Shown: positions 48,862-61,794, counted from the first letter of the stretch. The stretch: DNA of 64,000 bases from Magnolia sinica (GCF_029962835.1 NC_080577.1:5704001-5768000); one strand, 5' to 3'. The notes: generated from the sequence alone by a model not told the origin. A program made the numbers and translations.

Positions 48862-51480
48862 TTGAAGGATGTCGCATGGCTATGACATTTTCGCTATGGT
48901 CACCTAAACTTTGGTGGATTGAAGATTCTACAGCAGAAAAATATGGTAACTGATCTTCCTCAAATTATAGCTCATTCGGAAGTTTGTGAAGAATGTGTTG
49001 TTAGCAAACAACATCGTAATCAATTTCCGCAAGGAAAATCATGGAGAGCAAAGAAGCTGCTGGAGCTAGTTCATTCTGATCTTTGCGGACCAATAAATCC
49101 ATCATCTAATGGAGGCAAAAGATACATAATTACCTTCATTGATGATTATAGTTGGAAAATTTGGGTATATTTTTTGCAGGAGAAATCTAAAGCTTTTTCA
49201 GCCTTTAAAAATTATAAAGTGCTTGTTGAGAAAAAAGTTGGAAGTCCAATCAAAGTTCTTCGCACAGATCGTGGTGGAGAATACAACTCGCATGAATTTG
49301 TAAATTTTTGTGAGTTTTATGGTATCAAGAGGCAACTTACTACAGCGTACACGCCCTAACAAAATGGAGTTTTCGAGAGGAAAAATCGCACTATTCTGAA
49401 TATAGTGCGAAGTCTTTTGATGAGGAGCGACATTCCGAAAAATTTCTGGCCTGAAGCAGTCAATTGGAGCATTCATATTTTGAACAGAAGTCTCACTCTG
49501 GTTGTTCAAAATATGATGCCAGAGGAGGCTTGGAGCGGACAAAGACCATCAGTAGATAATTTTAGAATTTTTGAGTGTATTGCTTATGCCCATATTCCAG
49601 ATGAGAAGAGGAAGAAGGTAGACGACAAAGGAGAAAATTGCATTTTTCTTGGTGTTAGTGATTAGTTAAAAGCTTATAAGTTATACAATCTTAGCACCAA
49701 GAAAATTGTTATTAGCCGCGATGTTGTTTTTTATGAAGAACGATTTTGGCTATTGAACAACAATGTCATTGGACAACAGATTCTTGCTGATTTTGATGGA
49801 GAAAAAGAAGATGGAAGGCAACAGTCAATGGAGAATGAGCAACAACCAGTTCCGATAGCTACTGAAGATGAACAACGACCAGAACGTGCTAGAAGAAAGC
49901 CCGCATGGATGACCGATTATGAGGTAACTGGGATTGACAAATCTGAGGACTCACTTGCACATTTTGCTCTATTCTTATATTGTGATCCTACCACTTTCGA
50001 AGCAGCTCTTAAAGAATCAAAATGGCGAAAGGCGATGGATGAAGAAATTGCATCTATTGAAATGAATAATACTTGGGAGTTGATTGAGCTTCCAAAAGGG
50101 CACAAGACAATTGGTGTCAAGTTGGTATACAAGACAAAATTGAAGGAGAATGAAGAAGTCAACAAGTACAAGGCACGCTTAGTAGCTAAAGGCTATAAGC
50201 AAGCGTTTGGTGTGGACTATAGAGAAGTGTTTGCTCCTGTTGCACGACTTGATACAATCAGATTGATGATTGCATTGGCGGCTCAAAACTCATGGCCTAT
50301 CTTTCAGTTGGATGTGAAATCGACTTTCTTACATGAAGACTCGGAAGAACATGTATTTATTGATCAACCTCCTAGTTATGTTAAGATTGGAGATGAGTAT
50401 AAGGTGTATAAATTAAAAAAGGCATTATATGGACTAAAACAAGCTCCGAGAGCTTGGTATAGTCGTATATATGCTTATTTTTCCAAGGAGGGATTTAAAA
50501 AATGTCCACATGAGTATACATTCTATATTAAAATTGGTGATGGAGGAAAGATAATCATTGTGTGCTTATATGTGGATGATCTTATTTATACTGAAAATGA
50601 TAATGTCATGTTTGACAAATTTAAGAAGTCTATGATGGTTGAATTTGATATGTCTAATATTGGAATGATGCACTATTTTCTTGGTATTGAAGTGATGCAA
50701 TCTGCAGCTGGAATTTTTATTTCTCAAAATAAGTATATGTGAGAAATTTTAGACAGGTTTCAAATGAAGAATTGCAATTCTGTTAGTACACCAACTGAAG
50801 TGGGTTTGAAGCTCATCAAAGATCCTGAAAAAAGGAGGGTTGACAACACCCTTTACAAGCAAATTGTGGGAAGCTTGATGTATTTGATTGCAACAAGACC
50901 TGATATAATGTATGATGTAAGTCTTATTAGCAGATATATAGAAAACCCAAGCGAAGTGCATCTTCTAGCTGCAAAGAGGATTTTTCGTTACTTGCAAGGT
51001 ACTGCTAATTTTGGACTGCTCTACAAGAAGGGAGAAAATTCAGATTTGATGGGATTTACTGATAGTGATTATACTGGAGATTAAGATGATAAAAAAATCA
51101 CTTCAGGGTATGATCTTATGCTGGGTTCAGGGGTTGTCTCATGGTCTTCAAAGAAACAACCAATTGTCACTTTATCAACAACCGAAGCCGAATTCGTAGC
51201 CGCAACTTCATGTGTATGTCAGGCTATTTGGCTAAGGAGAATTCTTGAAGAACTTCAATTCAAGCAACAAGGAGCCACTTCAATTTATTGTGACAATAGT
51301 TCAACAATTAAACTTTCCAAAAATCCTATTTTGCACGGAAGAAACAAGCATATAGATGTAAAGTATCACTTCTTAAGGGATCTCACGAAAGATGAAGTGA
51401 TTAATCTTATCTTCTGCAGAAGTGAAGACCAAATCGCTAACATATTCACCAAACCTCTCAAAATGCCTTTGTTTTAGAAG
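48862..51480 (+). pseudogene. Copia pol (family B), right arm: integrase to RNase H
   Basis: Plus-strand frames: integrase (48919-49359 with CEECVVSKQHR, HSDLCGPINPSS, FIDDYSWKIWVY, TDRGGEYNSHEF; stop at 49357 where the left arm has CAA), integrase end (49405-49665), reverse transcriptase (49753-50742 with QLDVKSTFLHEDSEEHVFI, KALYGLKQAPRAWYSR, YVDD), its end (50764-51084) and RNase H (51118-51477 with STTEAEFVAA, DNSSTIKLSKNP, ADQIANIFTKPL-like QIANIFTKPL). A handful of stops break it. It lacks gag and protease. Confidence 0.88.
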
Positions 51481-51573
51481 TTAAGAGAGTTGCTTGAGGT
51501 CTGCACTTTGGAAGGTTCAGGTTGAAGTTCGCAGTTGATATTCTTTAAACTGAATGTACAACATTTAGTTTAA

Positions 51574-51582
51574 GGGAGGGAA
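51574..51582 (+). other. Polypurine tract of copia family B
   Basis: AGGGAGGGAA directly before the LTR TGTTGG at 51583. Here the tract and the pol frame are on the same strand, the normal order, unlike family A at 2070-6594. Confidence 0.8.
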
Positions 51583-51911
51583 TGTTGGAAATAATTTATT
51601 TACTCAAGTATTTGAGTCTTTTAGTTGTCCGGGTCAATAGGATATTTTCAATTAGTAGTTTTATGGTTATTATACGTGTCCAGTTTTTATGATCATGGTC
51701 TTTTATTTTACCTATTTTATAGGATAGTTTGTTTTACACGATGTGTGTAGTACCGAGTTTGGTGCTATTAGTTTGGATCTATTTGTTGGTGTACTGCCTA
51801 TTTAAAGGTCATTGGTTAATGAATGGAATAGTGTAGATGAATCAATATTTCCTCTTACTTATTTTACTTTTGCTTAGTGTTGTTTTCGTTCAAGCGTATT
51901 ATTTTTATTTG
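51583..51911 (+). repeat. Copia LTR (family B), right arm
   Basis: TGTTGGAAATAATTTATT to GTATTATTTTTATTTG; the next two bases (CA) may complete a canonical TG...CA LTR ending at 51913. In the left arm the corresponding two bases differ. Confidence 0.85.
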
Positions 51912-51913
51912 CA

Positions 51914-52633
51914 CCACTGCCCAAAGTTGTTTCTAGGAACAGAACCCTCTTTGTACAAAGGTTGCGACCACTGCCTGGTGTGCACTCATAAATAAGAAAT
52001 TAGATGGTTGGGAGAGATTCTTTGAAATGAGGGAGAAAAAGGAAGGATATAAGGTGGTGAAAGAGGGATTCTTTGAAATGATGATGTGTTTCGTTCAATG
52101 CTTGTGGTTTTTTCTTTTTTTTTTTAAACCAGATTTTTCGGCCGTATGGGATATTCTCTAATTTTGGGGAGATTTTGGGGTTGCACAGCTGCAAGGCTCT
52201 TGGGTGTGAAATCTGGTCTTCCTCGTACAAGACCCGAATGGAAAGTTAGATGGGCCTTGGTCTGGCTCTTTTTGTTAGGCTATCCACGTTGTAGTGCATA
52301 AGAACTTGCGGAGATGGATTGGAGGTCCATTCATGGAGCTGTAATGTCTCATAGCAGATGCTCCCATGTGTGATTACATGGGGCGTGTGGAGGGAAATAA
52401 ATAGTCCCATCTTTGAGGACCACGCGAATATGTGAACATGAGATGTTGACAAAATAAAAGGGCCCATACAGAGGGAAGGGACCTTACTCGAGAAGAATTT
52501 CATGGTGATCTGGTGTCGGACTTTTAATAGGCAACTGGTAACCAGTTTTAGGGTTGAATAACTTTCCTGAGAGGGACGGGCCCTTTCTGGTTTTGCTTGG
52601 CCCCCAGCCACAGCTTATCTGCGGCCATGTGTT

Positions 52634-52665
<32 letters not shown>

Positions 52666-53629
52666 CAAGCCATGGCTAAAGCTCTTCAATGTGGCTTCAA
52701 ATTGGATTTTCACAAACTTTAAGATCTTCTAGAAGCCCATTTGAATGTGTTTTGATAGCTAAACACCGTTTTGAGTCAAAACTCCATTCAGCCTCATGCG
52801 TTTGGATATATGCTTTTGAAAACCTCCATCTGGTCCCTACTCGTCCAAATGGACCCTTAATGGTTGATTGTTCTCAAATGATTTCAATTTGGCTGGCTCG
52901 GAAACTTGGAAACTGGGATTTGTCTTCCTCGAGATATGTTAGCTGAATGGTACAGTAAAAACTTTCTCCTTTGTTTTTAAGATTGTGAACAGGTCCACTA
53001 AAATCTCATCGTGGGGTAGATATGGGCTGCTATTTGCAGAGATTCTTTAGATTTTGGGCCCATCTTGTTAGGGCCTGTTTGGAGATGCCTAAAAATGAGT
53101 TCATCTCATTTTAGTTAATTGTAACTACAATTATGTATTAAAGATTTCTTCTTTTTTCATAAGGATTAAAAATAATCTTAAAAACCAACAATCATAATCT
53201 CTAATACATAATTATGATTAATGAAAATGAGATCATCTTTCAAAAAAAAAAACACTAAAATGAGATGAATTCATTTAAGGCGGTCTACCAATCGGATCTT
53301 TAAAGGGCCTGTTCCCATGCACCCTCCTAAGGTGAGTCTTAGCCTAAACTCAGTTTTATCAAAAAGGCAATCCGCTGGACTAAATAAGCGGGAAAATGTG
53401 AACTCGGCTTAAAAAGCAATCAAATCGAGGGAGAAAAAGCAGCTTTAAAACCCTCTTTTCAGAAACACACTTATGAAGAGATACGTCCAAAGGAGTCTAA
53501 AGATCATTCAGCTATGATAGAAAGTTGGTGAGGGAAAAATGACTATTTAAAAAACAAAAGAAAAAGGTGTGTACCTTACAATGTATTTTATCATCCAACT
53601 TTAAAGAATTAAATCTAAAGCGTAAATTG
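51914..53629. other. Intergenic, minor repeats
   Basis: No gene. T-rich run at 52110-52127, (GT)n at 52631-52652, and two old foldback-like stretches with GGGCCTGTTTGGAGATGCC at 53071 and GGGCCTGTTCCCATGCACCC at 53300. Confidence 0.5.
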
Positions 53630-54405
53630 AACATGATGTATGTGTTTTATCCACATTTTATCAGCTAATTTTAGGGCATGAGCCTAAAATTAAAGAATAT
53701 CGGAACCACATAAACTGTGTGAATTGAACACTTGCCATTGAAAAGTTTTTGGCAACTGCAGGAATTTTAAATCAAGCGATATTTGTGTTTTTCCTTCATT
53801 TATTTCCATGCGACCTTATGAGAATGTTGGATGACAAATAAACATCACTATGAGCTTAGAAAGGTTTCAACCGTGAATATCATTATTCATATTGTTTCTA
53901 GTGGTGTAGTCTGCTTGAACTTTGGATATGCTTGAATTTTGATTTAGCTCCTCGCATGATCTGAAGAAATAAATGGCGTGGATAAGACACATGCATATAT
54001 ATGATGGCCCCTAACAATGTATGTGTTTTACCCTTGCCATTTTGGATCATTGTTTCTAGGCATGAACCTAAAATGAGGTAGATACAACTCAATATGCCAC
54101 ACCATAGGAAAATAGTAGGGATTGAATGCCAATCATTTAAAACATTGTAAGCCCGCTGTAATGTTTATTTGCCATCTAACCTATTAAAAGTCACACATGC
54201 TAGGATAATGAAGCGAAAACAAAAATATCAGCTTTATTTAAAACTAGTGGTGCTCAGGGAGTTTTCAACGGTGGGCATTCAATCACCACCTTACCTGTGG
54301 TGTCACCCACATGAGATTTGGATAATCCCTGGCTCCTAGATGAGCCGGCGAAATAGAACGCGTGGATAAAACACCTGCATCATGTTGGTGCCACAGACCA
54401 TGTCC
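53630..54405. mobile_element. Two adjacent GGGCCCAC/CCGTCCATCCG-type elements
   Basis: First about 53630-54010 (ATGATGTATGTGTTTTATCC to GGATAAGACACATGCAT), second about 54013-54405 (AATGTATGTGTTTTACCC to GTGGATAAAACACCTGCATC). Each has matching inverted ends and shared interior words (GTTTCAACCGTGAATATC, GGAGTTTTCAACGGTGGGC). Target duplications not resolved. Confidence 0.55.
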
Positions 54406-54443
54406 AGCGGCGAGTACGGCACTGTAAGTGCGCAGTCCGCGAT

Positions 54444-54970
54444 GGACGCGGATTTTCTGCTAAAGCCTTCTGCAGGAAGTTCCTGCACAGGGAACCCAGG
54501 TGGGGCCCACTGTGATGTTTTTTGAGAAATCCTCTCCATTCATCCGTTTTGTGAGTTCATTTTAGGATATGATGCCAAAAATGAACCATATCTAATGCTC
54601 AAGTAGGCCGAAAATGTGATAATTGAACCTCCACAGTTGAAATAATCGTGGGCCACAGAAGTTTTGAATCATGCTAATATTTGTATTTTAAGTTCATCCC
54701 AGTAGAAATGATGTTATTAACGGTATGGATGGCATGTAAACATCACTGTCGAACCCAGGTAGGTTTCAACGGTAGGAATTTCCCTATCCACATTTTCCTT
54801 TAATACGTCCCACTTGAGCTTTGGATACGGTTCATTTTTGGTATCTGTCTTAAAATGAACTCACAAAACGGATGGACAGAGAGGATTTCTAACAAACATC
54901 ACAGTGGGCCCCACCTGGGTTCCCAGCGCAGGAACTTCATGCGAGAGGCTTTCGCAGGAAATCCGCGTCC
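54444..54970. mobile_element. Mutator-like MITE with 9-bp target duplication
   Basis: Element of 527 bp flanked by GTCCGCGAT at 54435-54443 and 54971-54979. Terminal inverted repeats start GGACGCGGATTTTCTGC and extend for more than 130 bases through TTCCTGC, AACCCAGGTGGGGCCCAC and CATCCGTTTTGTGAGTTC. A 9-bp duplication with long inverted ends is characteristic of Mutator-like elements. No transposase. Confidence 0.85.
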
Positions 54971-55059
54971 GTCCGCGATGCAGATGTAGGTGTAGCATCA
55001 GCTGAGTGGGACCCACAGTACTCGTATCACAGGTGTCTACGTGAGAGTCCACAAAAGTG

Positions 55060-56870
55060 ATCACTGCTTTCCAAAGTCAGTCTTCGAGTCATCGTCGAAC
55101 GATTCCGTTTTCTCTTTATACGGAGTTATTGATGCTCTGCCATCTATAACGCTTGATACGCAGGCACTTAGGAATTGTGCATGTATTGTCCATTAATTCA
55201 AACTAAACCAGCTAAATAGTGGAGCCCATTGTCTCTAAGCCGCGGCTCCATAATCAGACTGGATGGACAATCCTCACGTCTGATTTGTGGACACTTGTTT
55301 TGGACCGTTGAATATTTTTACATTTTTAACCGTCCAATGGATGTCCACCAATACAATACATAATCAGATAATCATTTTTTAATGATGATGCATCTAAATT
55401 GGGACCATAATTTTGACAGTTTAATTTGAATAATTGCGTGCAACTTGTGCAGTTTCTAATTTCTAAGTGCCTGCGTATCGTCCACCACTCAGCTACCAGA
55501 GTATCAAATTTTCTGTTTCTTGAAATTATCCAATTAATAATAAACTGATTGTGGCAGGCAAGGATCATTTTCTTCGTCCCTTTATCGGGAAGTCTTTCTC
55601 AATCAATCAATGTTTTGTGTTAGTTTAGTACCATCTAAATCTAAAAAAGTTTTCAGGCGTACGCATATCCATATTATTGTTGAAAATAAATCCAGTCCGT
55701 CCAAATTGCTGAGAGTAACTATGGGTGAATCATAACCTAAAAATTGTAAAAAAAATAATATTAACACTGTCATTTCTTAATCTCACTTGGACCAATGGCT
55801 AGGATTGCTTTTTACTGATGATTTTAGAGATATGCTCTATCCACAATGGGACCCACAATTTGATCTTGTAGCTGTACATTTTGCCACATGTGAGTAAGAT
55901 TAACACGTGCAAAATCATAGAGGAGTCTAGTACTCGATGAAATGTTATTTATTTATTTATTATTTTTTATGATGTATTATAAGAGCTGTTTGGATATACG
56001 AATATACGGTTAATCTAAAAAAAATATTCTCTTTTAAAAAGCCAAAGAAATGGTATCCTTGGTAACAAAAAGAAAAAAAAAAGTTCTGAATTTGGGATTA
56101 GAGATTAGATTGCGTGCCTCCCGGGGCAAAGCATTTCCGTGGGATGCGAATTGCATCAGGGAACCGTGTGGGTCCATTGGGATGCGTGTTTGACATCCAC
56201 TCCATATATCAGTTTCTCCAACCCTCTTTCCGATGTGGTCTAAAAAATGAGTCAGATCCAATCCCGCACAACCTGATAAATATTAGGATTGAAGATTCAC
56301 AATTGAAACTTTATTAAGCCACCATGATATTTATATGCTATCCAACTCCATAGAGTAATTCTCACCAGGATGAAGGGAAAACACACGTACTAGTCAGACC
56401 TAAGATTTTTGGGAACCCAAGTGTTCAACACTTGCTATTTCTTGTGGTATAGTCTACTTGAGCTGTGGATATATTTATTTTTAGGACCACACCCGAATAT
56501 GATTTAGAAAGTTGATGCACGGAGTGGATGCTTGGCGTACATTGAAGTAGGCCTAGTAGAGTTTGAGTTTGTTCAATAAACTACTGTACAAATTTTGGTA
56601 TGAGTTTTGTGACTCCATACTGTGGAATATGAAAATTTGAATAAAGCATGGTACTGAGTCAGTCATAAGTGGATTGACAGTTAATTAATGGTTTCTTTGA
56701 TTATATTATCTTGACTATTTAATTAAGCCTTTTTTCTCGCTCAATAGGAGCTGTCTCTGGTTTTTGTCTTTTTGGCATTTATTTGTATGACACCAAGTAC
56801 AGTTCTAAAACTTGGTCTAACCTTTATTGAAACCGAAAATGGACATTTCGTTTTAATTCATGTGAACCAT
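55060..56870. repeat. Segmental duplication, copy 1
   Basis: Corresponds to 58860-60560 along its length: CTTGATACGCAGGCACTTAG, TGTCCATTAATTCAAACTAAA, ACCGTCCAATGGATGTCCACC, TAGCTGTACATTTTGCCACA, and TTCTAAAACTTGGTCTAACC occur in the same order with scattered changes and indels. It includes a short GGTCCATTGGGATGCGTG element (56165-56560). No gene seen. Confidence 0.85.
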
Positions 56871-57097
56871 GAAAACTCTTTGGTTAAGTGTATATTTTCT
56901 AATACAAAAATGAGCTATAAGGCCCGCTGCTATATGTATAGAAGCATGGGATGAGATGAGTTACAATTTCAACATTTGAAAACGAATTGTTTGGAGGAAT
57001 TGATTGTAGAAGAATTATTTGTAACGTTGCAAGTGAAATGAATGTTCAATAGTGAGAAACTTGTCTTGGAAGAGATTAAATCGTGCTCAATCCTTTA

Positions 57098-57557
57098 GGG
57101 CGTGTTTGGCCGGACCAATCCCATGGGATTAGGTGGGATGGAATGGTTTTTAAGGTAATGATGGTGGTGCTAGTATTTGTCTGTTGATACCATGGGTTTG
57201 GGATAGCTCATGGGATATCCAGCAGAGTGTTTGGATGGTCACAAATGGATGAGTTTGCATCTCCACTGCTTCTCATGGTGTGTCCCACTCACTGTTTTAT
57301 AACTGCCTCAAAACAACTTCATAGTTGAATGTAGGCAAGTGAAAATGATGGAGTAGATATCTCATTGATATCTTGGAGGGCCCTACACGGCGGCGAAAAC
57401 CTATATCTCGGGATTGGCGGAATTCAGGCGCTGTTTACAAGGATGCCGTGGAATGGTTTTTATCCCGCCGTCCCAAATAGAAAATGGGATGGGATGTAAA
57501 CAGTATAATCCTCGTAAAACGTCTTTATCCTATATCCAGCACTGGCCAAACATGCCC
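57098..57557. mobile_element. Tourist-like MITE with TTA target duplication
   Basis: Ends GGGCGTGTTTGGCCGG and CTGGCCAAACATGCCC, flanked by TTA at 57095-57097 and 57558-57560. The ends resemble those of 33836-34248 but the interior is different. Confidence 0.75.
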
Positions 57558-57560
57558 TTA

Positions 57561-58304
57561 GTGAAGATGTCAGACACCTGATTCTTTGTATCAATAAACT
57601 GGTATTACCACAATATAAAAGTGGAAGCTCCTTTAAGAAGATATCTATATCATGCATAATTATACGTATCTAGAATAATTCAGATGTCAAGAGGATCAAT
57701 GAGCGACATTTTGATTCAGTATTGGATTACAAAAATGATATGATGTTTCTTAGTAATCCAGAAAATTAAATTCCGATCAAGAAAGATCACAAAGCCCAAC
57801 ATAAAACTGCAATAATAAGAATCCCGAGTTCAACTAGCATCGGAGTAAGCAATCAATAAGAGGGGACCCTTACGAAAGTAAAAGTACATGAGAGATTATG
57901 CCTTTTAAAAATCAAAGTATATGTTTTACCGTCATCATGTGTGTGGAATGAGCAACATGCCGTCTAATTTAAGAGCTTACCATCATGCATTTTAGTGCAA
58001 TGTAAAATGAGGTTAGAGTGAGAGATGATAGGTGAATATAAAGTGTTGCACACCTCAAAATTGGATCTATATCATTTTTTGGTTCATGCCCTAAAATAAG
58101 TTTGGCAGAATGGATAAAAGACTTGAATAAAACACATACATCAGTGTGGGCCCACATAGCACCATCCAATAGGAGTTGCTACTGGCACTGTCACCACGCG
58201 ATCGTGTCCCACATGTAGCATCAGCCGAGTGGGACCCATTGTACTAGATAGCATTATCTGGGTGGGACTCATTGTACTCTTATCACAGGTGTCCAGACGA
58301 GCCC
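57561..58304. other. Intergenic, no gene seen
   Basis: AT-rich, with the tail of a GGGCCCAC-type element at about 58055-58160 (CATGCCCTAAAATAAG, AACACATACATCAGTGTGGGCCCAC). Text at 58200-58300 parallels 54985-55050, extending the similarity between the two duplicated blocks. Confidence 0.5.
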
Positions 58305-58313
58305 TTAAATCAG

Positions 58314-58850
58314 GGGAGCGGATTAGGTGTCACCCGGGGTAACACGTGGGTGTTACCCCACCGTGGGGCCCACTTTGATTATGTGTTTATATCCATGCCG
58401 TCCATCTGTTTTTCCAGCCCATTTTAGGAAACGGTATCAAAAATTACGAAGATCCAAATCTCAGGTGGACCACACTGCAGGAAACAGTGGTTATTGAGTT
58501 CCTCACCACTAAAACTTTCAGAAGGCCCATCGTAAGGTTTTTGTAATATTTATTTGCAATCCAACCTGTTGATAATGTCAAGAAGATCTGAATGAAGGGA
58601 AAATATAAATATCAGATTGATCCAAAACTGTTGTGGCCCACGAATTTTTTTTTTAATTGTTATTCATCACTGTTTCTATTGGCATGGTTGACCTGAGATT
58701 CAGATTTTCTTATGATTTAGATTGCATACTAAAATAAGATGAAAAAACAGATGGATGGCTTAGATATACAACAAGTGCATTATGGTGGGCCCCACACAGT
58801 TAGGGTAACACCAACTAAGGTGTTACCCGGGTAACAGCTAATCCGCTCCC
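58314..58850. mobile_element. Mutator-like MITE with 9-bp target duplication, other subfamily
   Basis: A 537-bp element flanked by TTAAATCAG at 58305-58313 and 58851-58859. Ends are GGGAGCGGATTAG and CTAATCCGCTCCC, followed inward by GTTACCCGGGTAACA-like text and GGGGCCCAC. The parallel copy of the locus (around 55040-55060) lacks it, which is direct evidence of insertion. Confidence 0.88.
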
Positions 58851-58859
58851 TTAAATCAG

Positions 58860-60560
58860 CACCGCTTTCGAAAGTCACTTTCATCGTCTGATAATTCCTT
58901 TTTCTCTTTACAGGGAGTTACTGATACTCCGCCACCTATAGCACTTGATACGCAGGCACTCAGAAATTGTGCATTTATTGTCCATTAATTCAAACTAAAA
59001 TTGCTAAAAAGTGGAGTCCATTGCCTCTAAGCCGCAGCTTCAGTATCAGATTAGTTGGACAATCCTAACGTCTGATTTGTGGACAGTCTGAAATAGGACC
59101 ATTGGATATCTCTCATTTTTAACCGTCCAATGGATGTCCACCAATCCGATTGAGCATCTAAACTTGGACCCGTAATTTTGACAGTTTAATTTGAAAAACT
59201 GCGTGCCACTTGTGTAGTTTCAAATTTCTTAGGGCCTACGTATCATTCACCACTTGCTACCCGAGTGTCAAAATTTTCTCTTTCTTTCTCAATCAATCAA
59301 CGTCTTGTTTTAGTTTTGCACCATCTTTAAAAAAGTTTTCAGCCGTACACATAGCCTTCTTGTAATGAAATCCGGTCCATCCAAATTGCTGACACTAACA
59401 TGGATGAATCATAACCGAAAATTTGTAACAACAAGATAATATTAACAGTCTTACTTTTCCTTCTTAATTAGAGCAATGGCTAGGATGGCTTTTCAGTATG
59501 ACTTTAGAGATATGCTCTGTCCATAATGGGACCCACAAGTTGATCCCGTAGCTGTACATTTTGCCACATGTGAGTATGATAAGCCACCAAATAAATTTAT
59601 GACGCGCAAAATCAGCATAGTCTAATCTCTTCCTTTATTTCTTTCTTTGTTTTTATTTTTTCAAAGAAGTATTATTAGGACTGTTTGGATATATGAATAT
59701 CCGGTTAATCTAAAAAAAAATATTCTCTTTTAAAAAGCCAAAGAAAAGGTATTCTTGGGTTAAAAGAGAGAGAGAGAGAGGGAGAGCGCTCTGAATTCGG
59801 GATTAGTTGATGGGAGATCAGATTTCGTGTCTGTCGGGGTAAAGCATTTTTGTGGGATGCCAATTGCATCTAGGGAACCCTGTGGGTCCATTGCGATGCG
59901 TGTATAACAATCACTTTATATATCAGTTTCTTCAACTCGCGTGAAGGATGTGGTCCAAAAATGAGGTAGATCCAAGCGCTAAGTCAAGCACACCATGAGA
60001 AAACAGCTGAATTGAACGCTCACAATTAAAACATTACTAGGCCATTATGATATTCATATGCTATCCAATCCCTTCATAAAGTGATTTTCACATGAATGAA
60101 GAGAAAACACACATAACAGCTTGACCCAAGATTTTTGAGACCCCAAGTGTTCAATAGACAATATTTCTTGTGGTATGGTTCACTTGAGTCCTGGATATAC
60201 CCGTTTTTCAGACTACAACCTAACATGATTTGGGAAACTGATGGACAGAGCCGATGCTAGACAGATATTGCAGAGGGCCTCATAGAATTTTATGCCTCTG
60301 ATAAGCCGCTGGCCAAATTTTGCATGGATCATTAAAATTTAAATCAAACATCATATTGAATCGTACTTGGATTGACAATTAATTAAAGTTTTCTTCGATT
60401 ATATTATCTTGACAATAAGTATGCATTTTCTGGCTTAATAGGGGCTGTCTTTGATCTTTATCTTTTGACATTCATTTGTATGACTCCAAGTGTGGTTCTA
60501 AAACTTGTTCCAACCTTTATTGAAACCTAGTATGGACAATTTGATTTAATCTATGTACGC
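58860..60560. repeat. Segmental duplication, copy 2
   Basis: Partner of 55060-56870. It carries a (GA)n run at 59766-59780 that is absent from copy 1. No gene seen. Confidence 0.85.
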
Positions 60561-61794
60561 CACGAATTTAAAATGGCATGGGGTAATATTACAGGTCAAG
60601 CATTGATCACAATTTTCAATTAAATTTGAATATTTCATGACTTTAGTCTAGCACCGACTGAATAGTATAACTCCTATTAATATAGATCATATAACTCCTG
60701 CATTATATAACTACTACATTAATAGATCCTAAATGTAGTCCGCACAACTATATATATTGATTATACAAGTGAATTTAAAAAATTTAAAATAAAAAAATAA
60801 AAAAACAAACTCAATTATTCATTTTAAGTAAAAAGGGCTACGTGAACAACTAGAGTGAAACTACCGTGTTGTCATAGAATGGACTGACCTTAGTAACAAA
60901 GCATGGTGGAATGTTTCAATAAGAAGGATTTAATATGCTAACTTGACATATACCATTAATCTAAGGGTTTTTGGCGCATTGGTTAAGTTCTTAATAATTG
61001 ATAAATACTGTCATCTCATTTTAGCTTCTGTTGAGGTCAAAATAGAGATAATATCTTCATCTTTTACCTTGCTTAATGAATGGGTTTGATAGTTCTCCTC
61101 ATCTTGCCTAATGAATGGGTTTGATAAAGTATAAACATGATAGTGGCCCCACACACCCACCTACGGTTAGCATCTCATCCCCCTTGTTCCATTTGGTGTG
61201 CCCACCTATACTGTAGATCTGATTGTTTTTTTTTCCCCCTACAATGACAAAGTTGATTTAACACATAATAACATGATAAGCTCTGGAGAGGTTGGATGAT
61301 TTTGCCTTCTTATGAGTATCCGTGGATCGTTATGTTAAAGCAGCCCAATTCAAGCAGCTGATCCTGTGGGTAAAGTCTACACATCATGTCTTGCGTCAAA
61401 ACATACGTAGGATATATTCCAATGAGAAGGTCTCCAGTCCAATCGGTTCGGCCACACCTTGTGACTTTCATATTAATATCATGTGGGTGTGGCATCTTTT
61501 CAATATGTTGGGTTCACCTTGTTCAAAAATCATTCCCATCCACTCAACAGGTGAGTCATGTCATAGAGAAGAAGTCCTTGTCATCAATATATAATAAAAG
61601 GCTAATATCATACACTTGTCATGACTGATTGTCGCTAATCTTTTGCAATGATCCTCATGATGAGACACCTATTGGGGCACGCGGGATGTTGCACTCACAT
61701 TGAATGTTAGAAGTTTGCTGATTTTGTCGGTTGGATCTTCCAACTTTACATGAGTAAATGAGTCATCATTGACCAACTCCTAACTCATGCGGAC
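60561..61794. other. Intergenic, no gene seen
   Basis: AT-rich, with a tandem pair GCCTAATGAATGGGTTTGATA (61070-61130). The two overlapping frames at 61322-61628 have no recognisable family. Confidence 0.5.
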
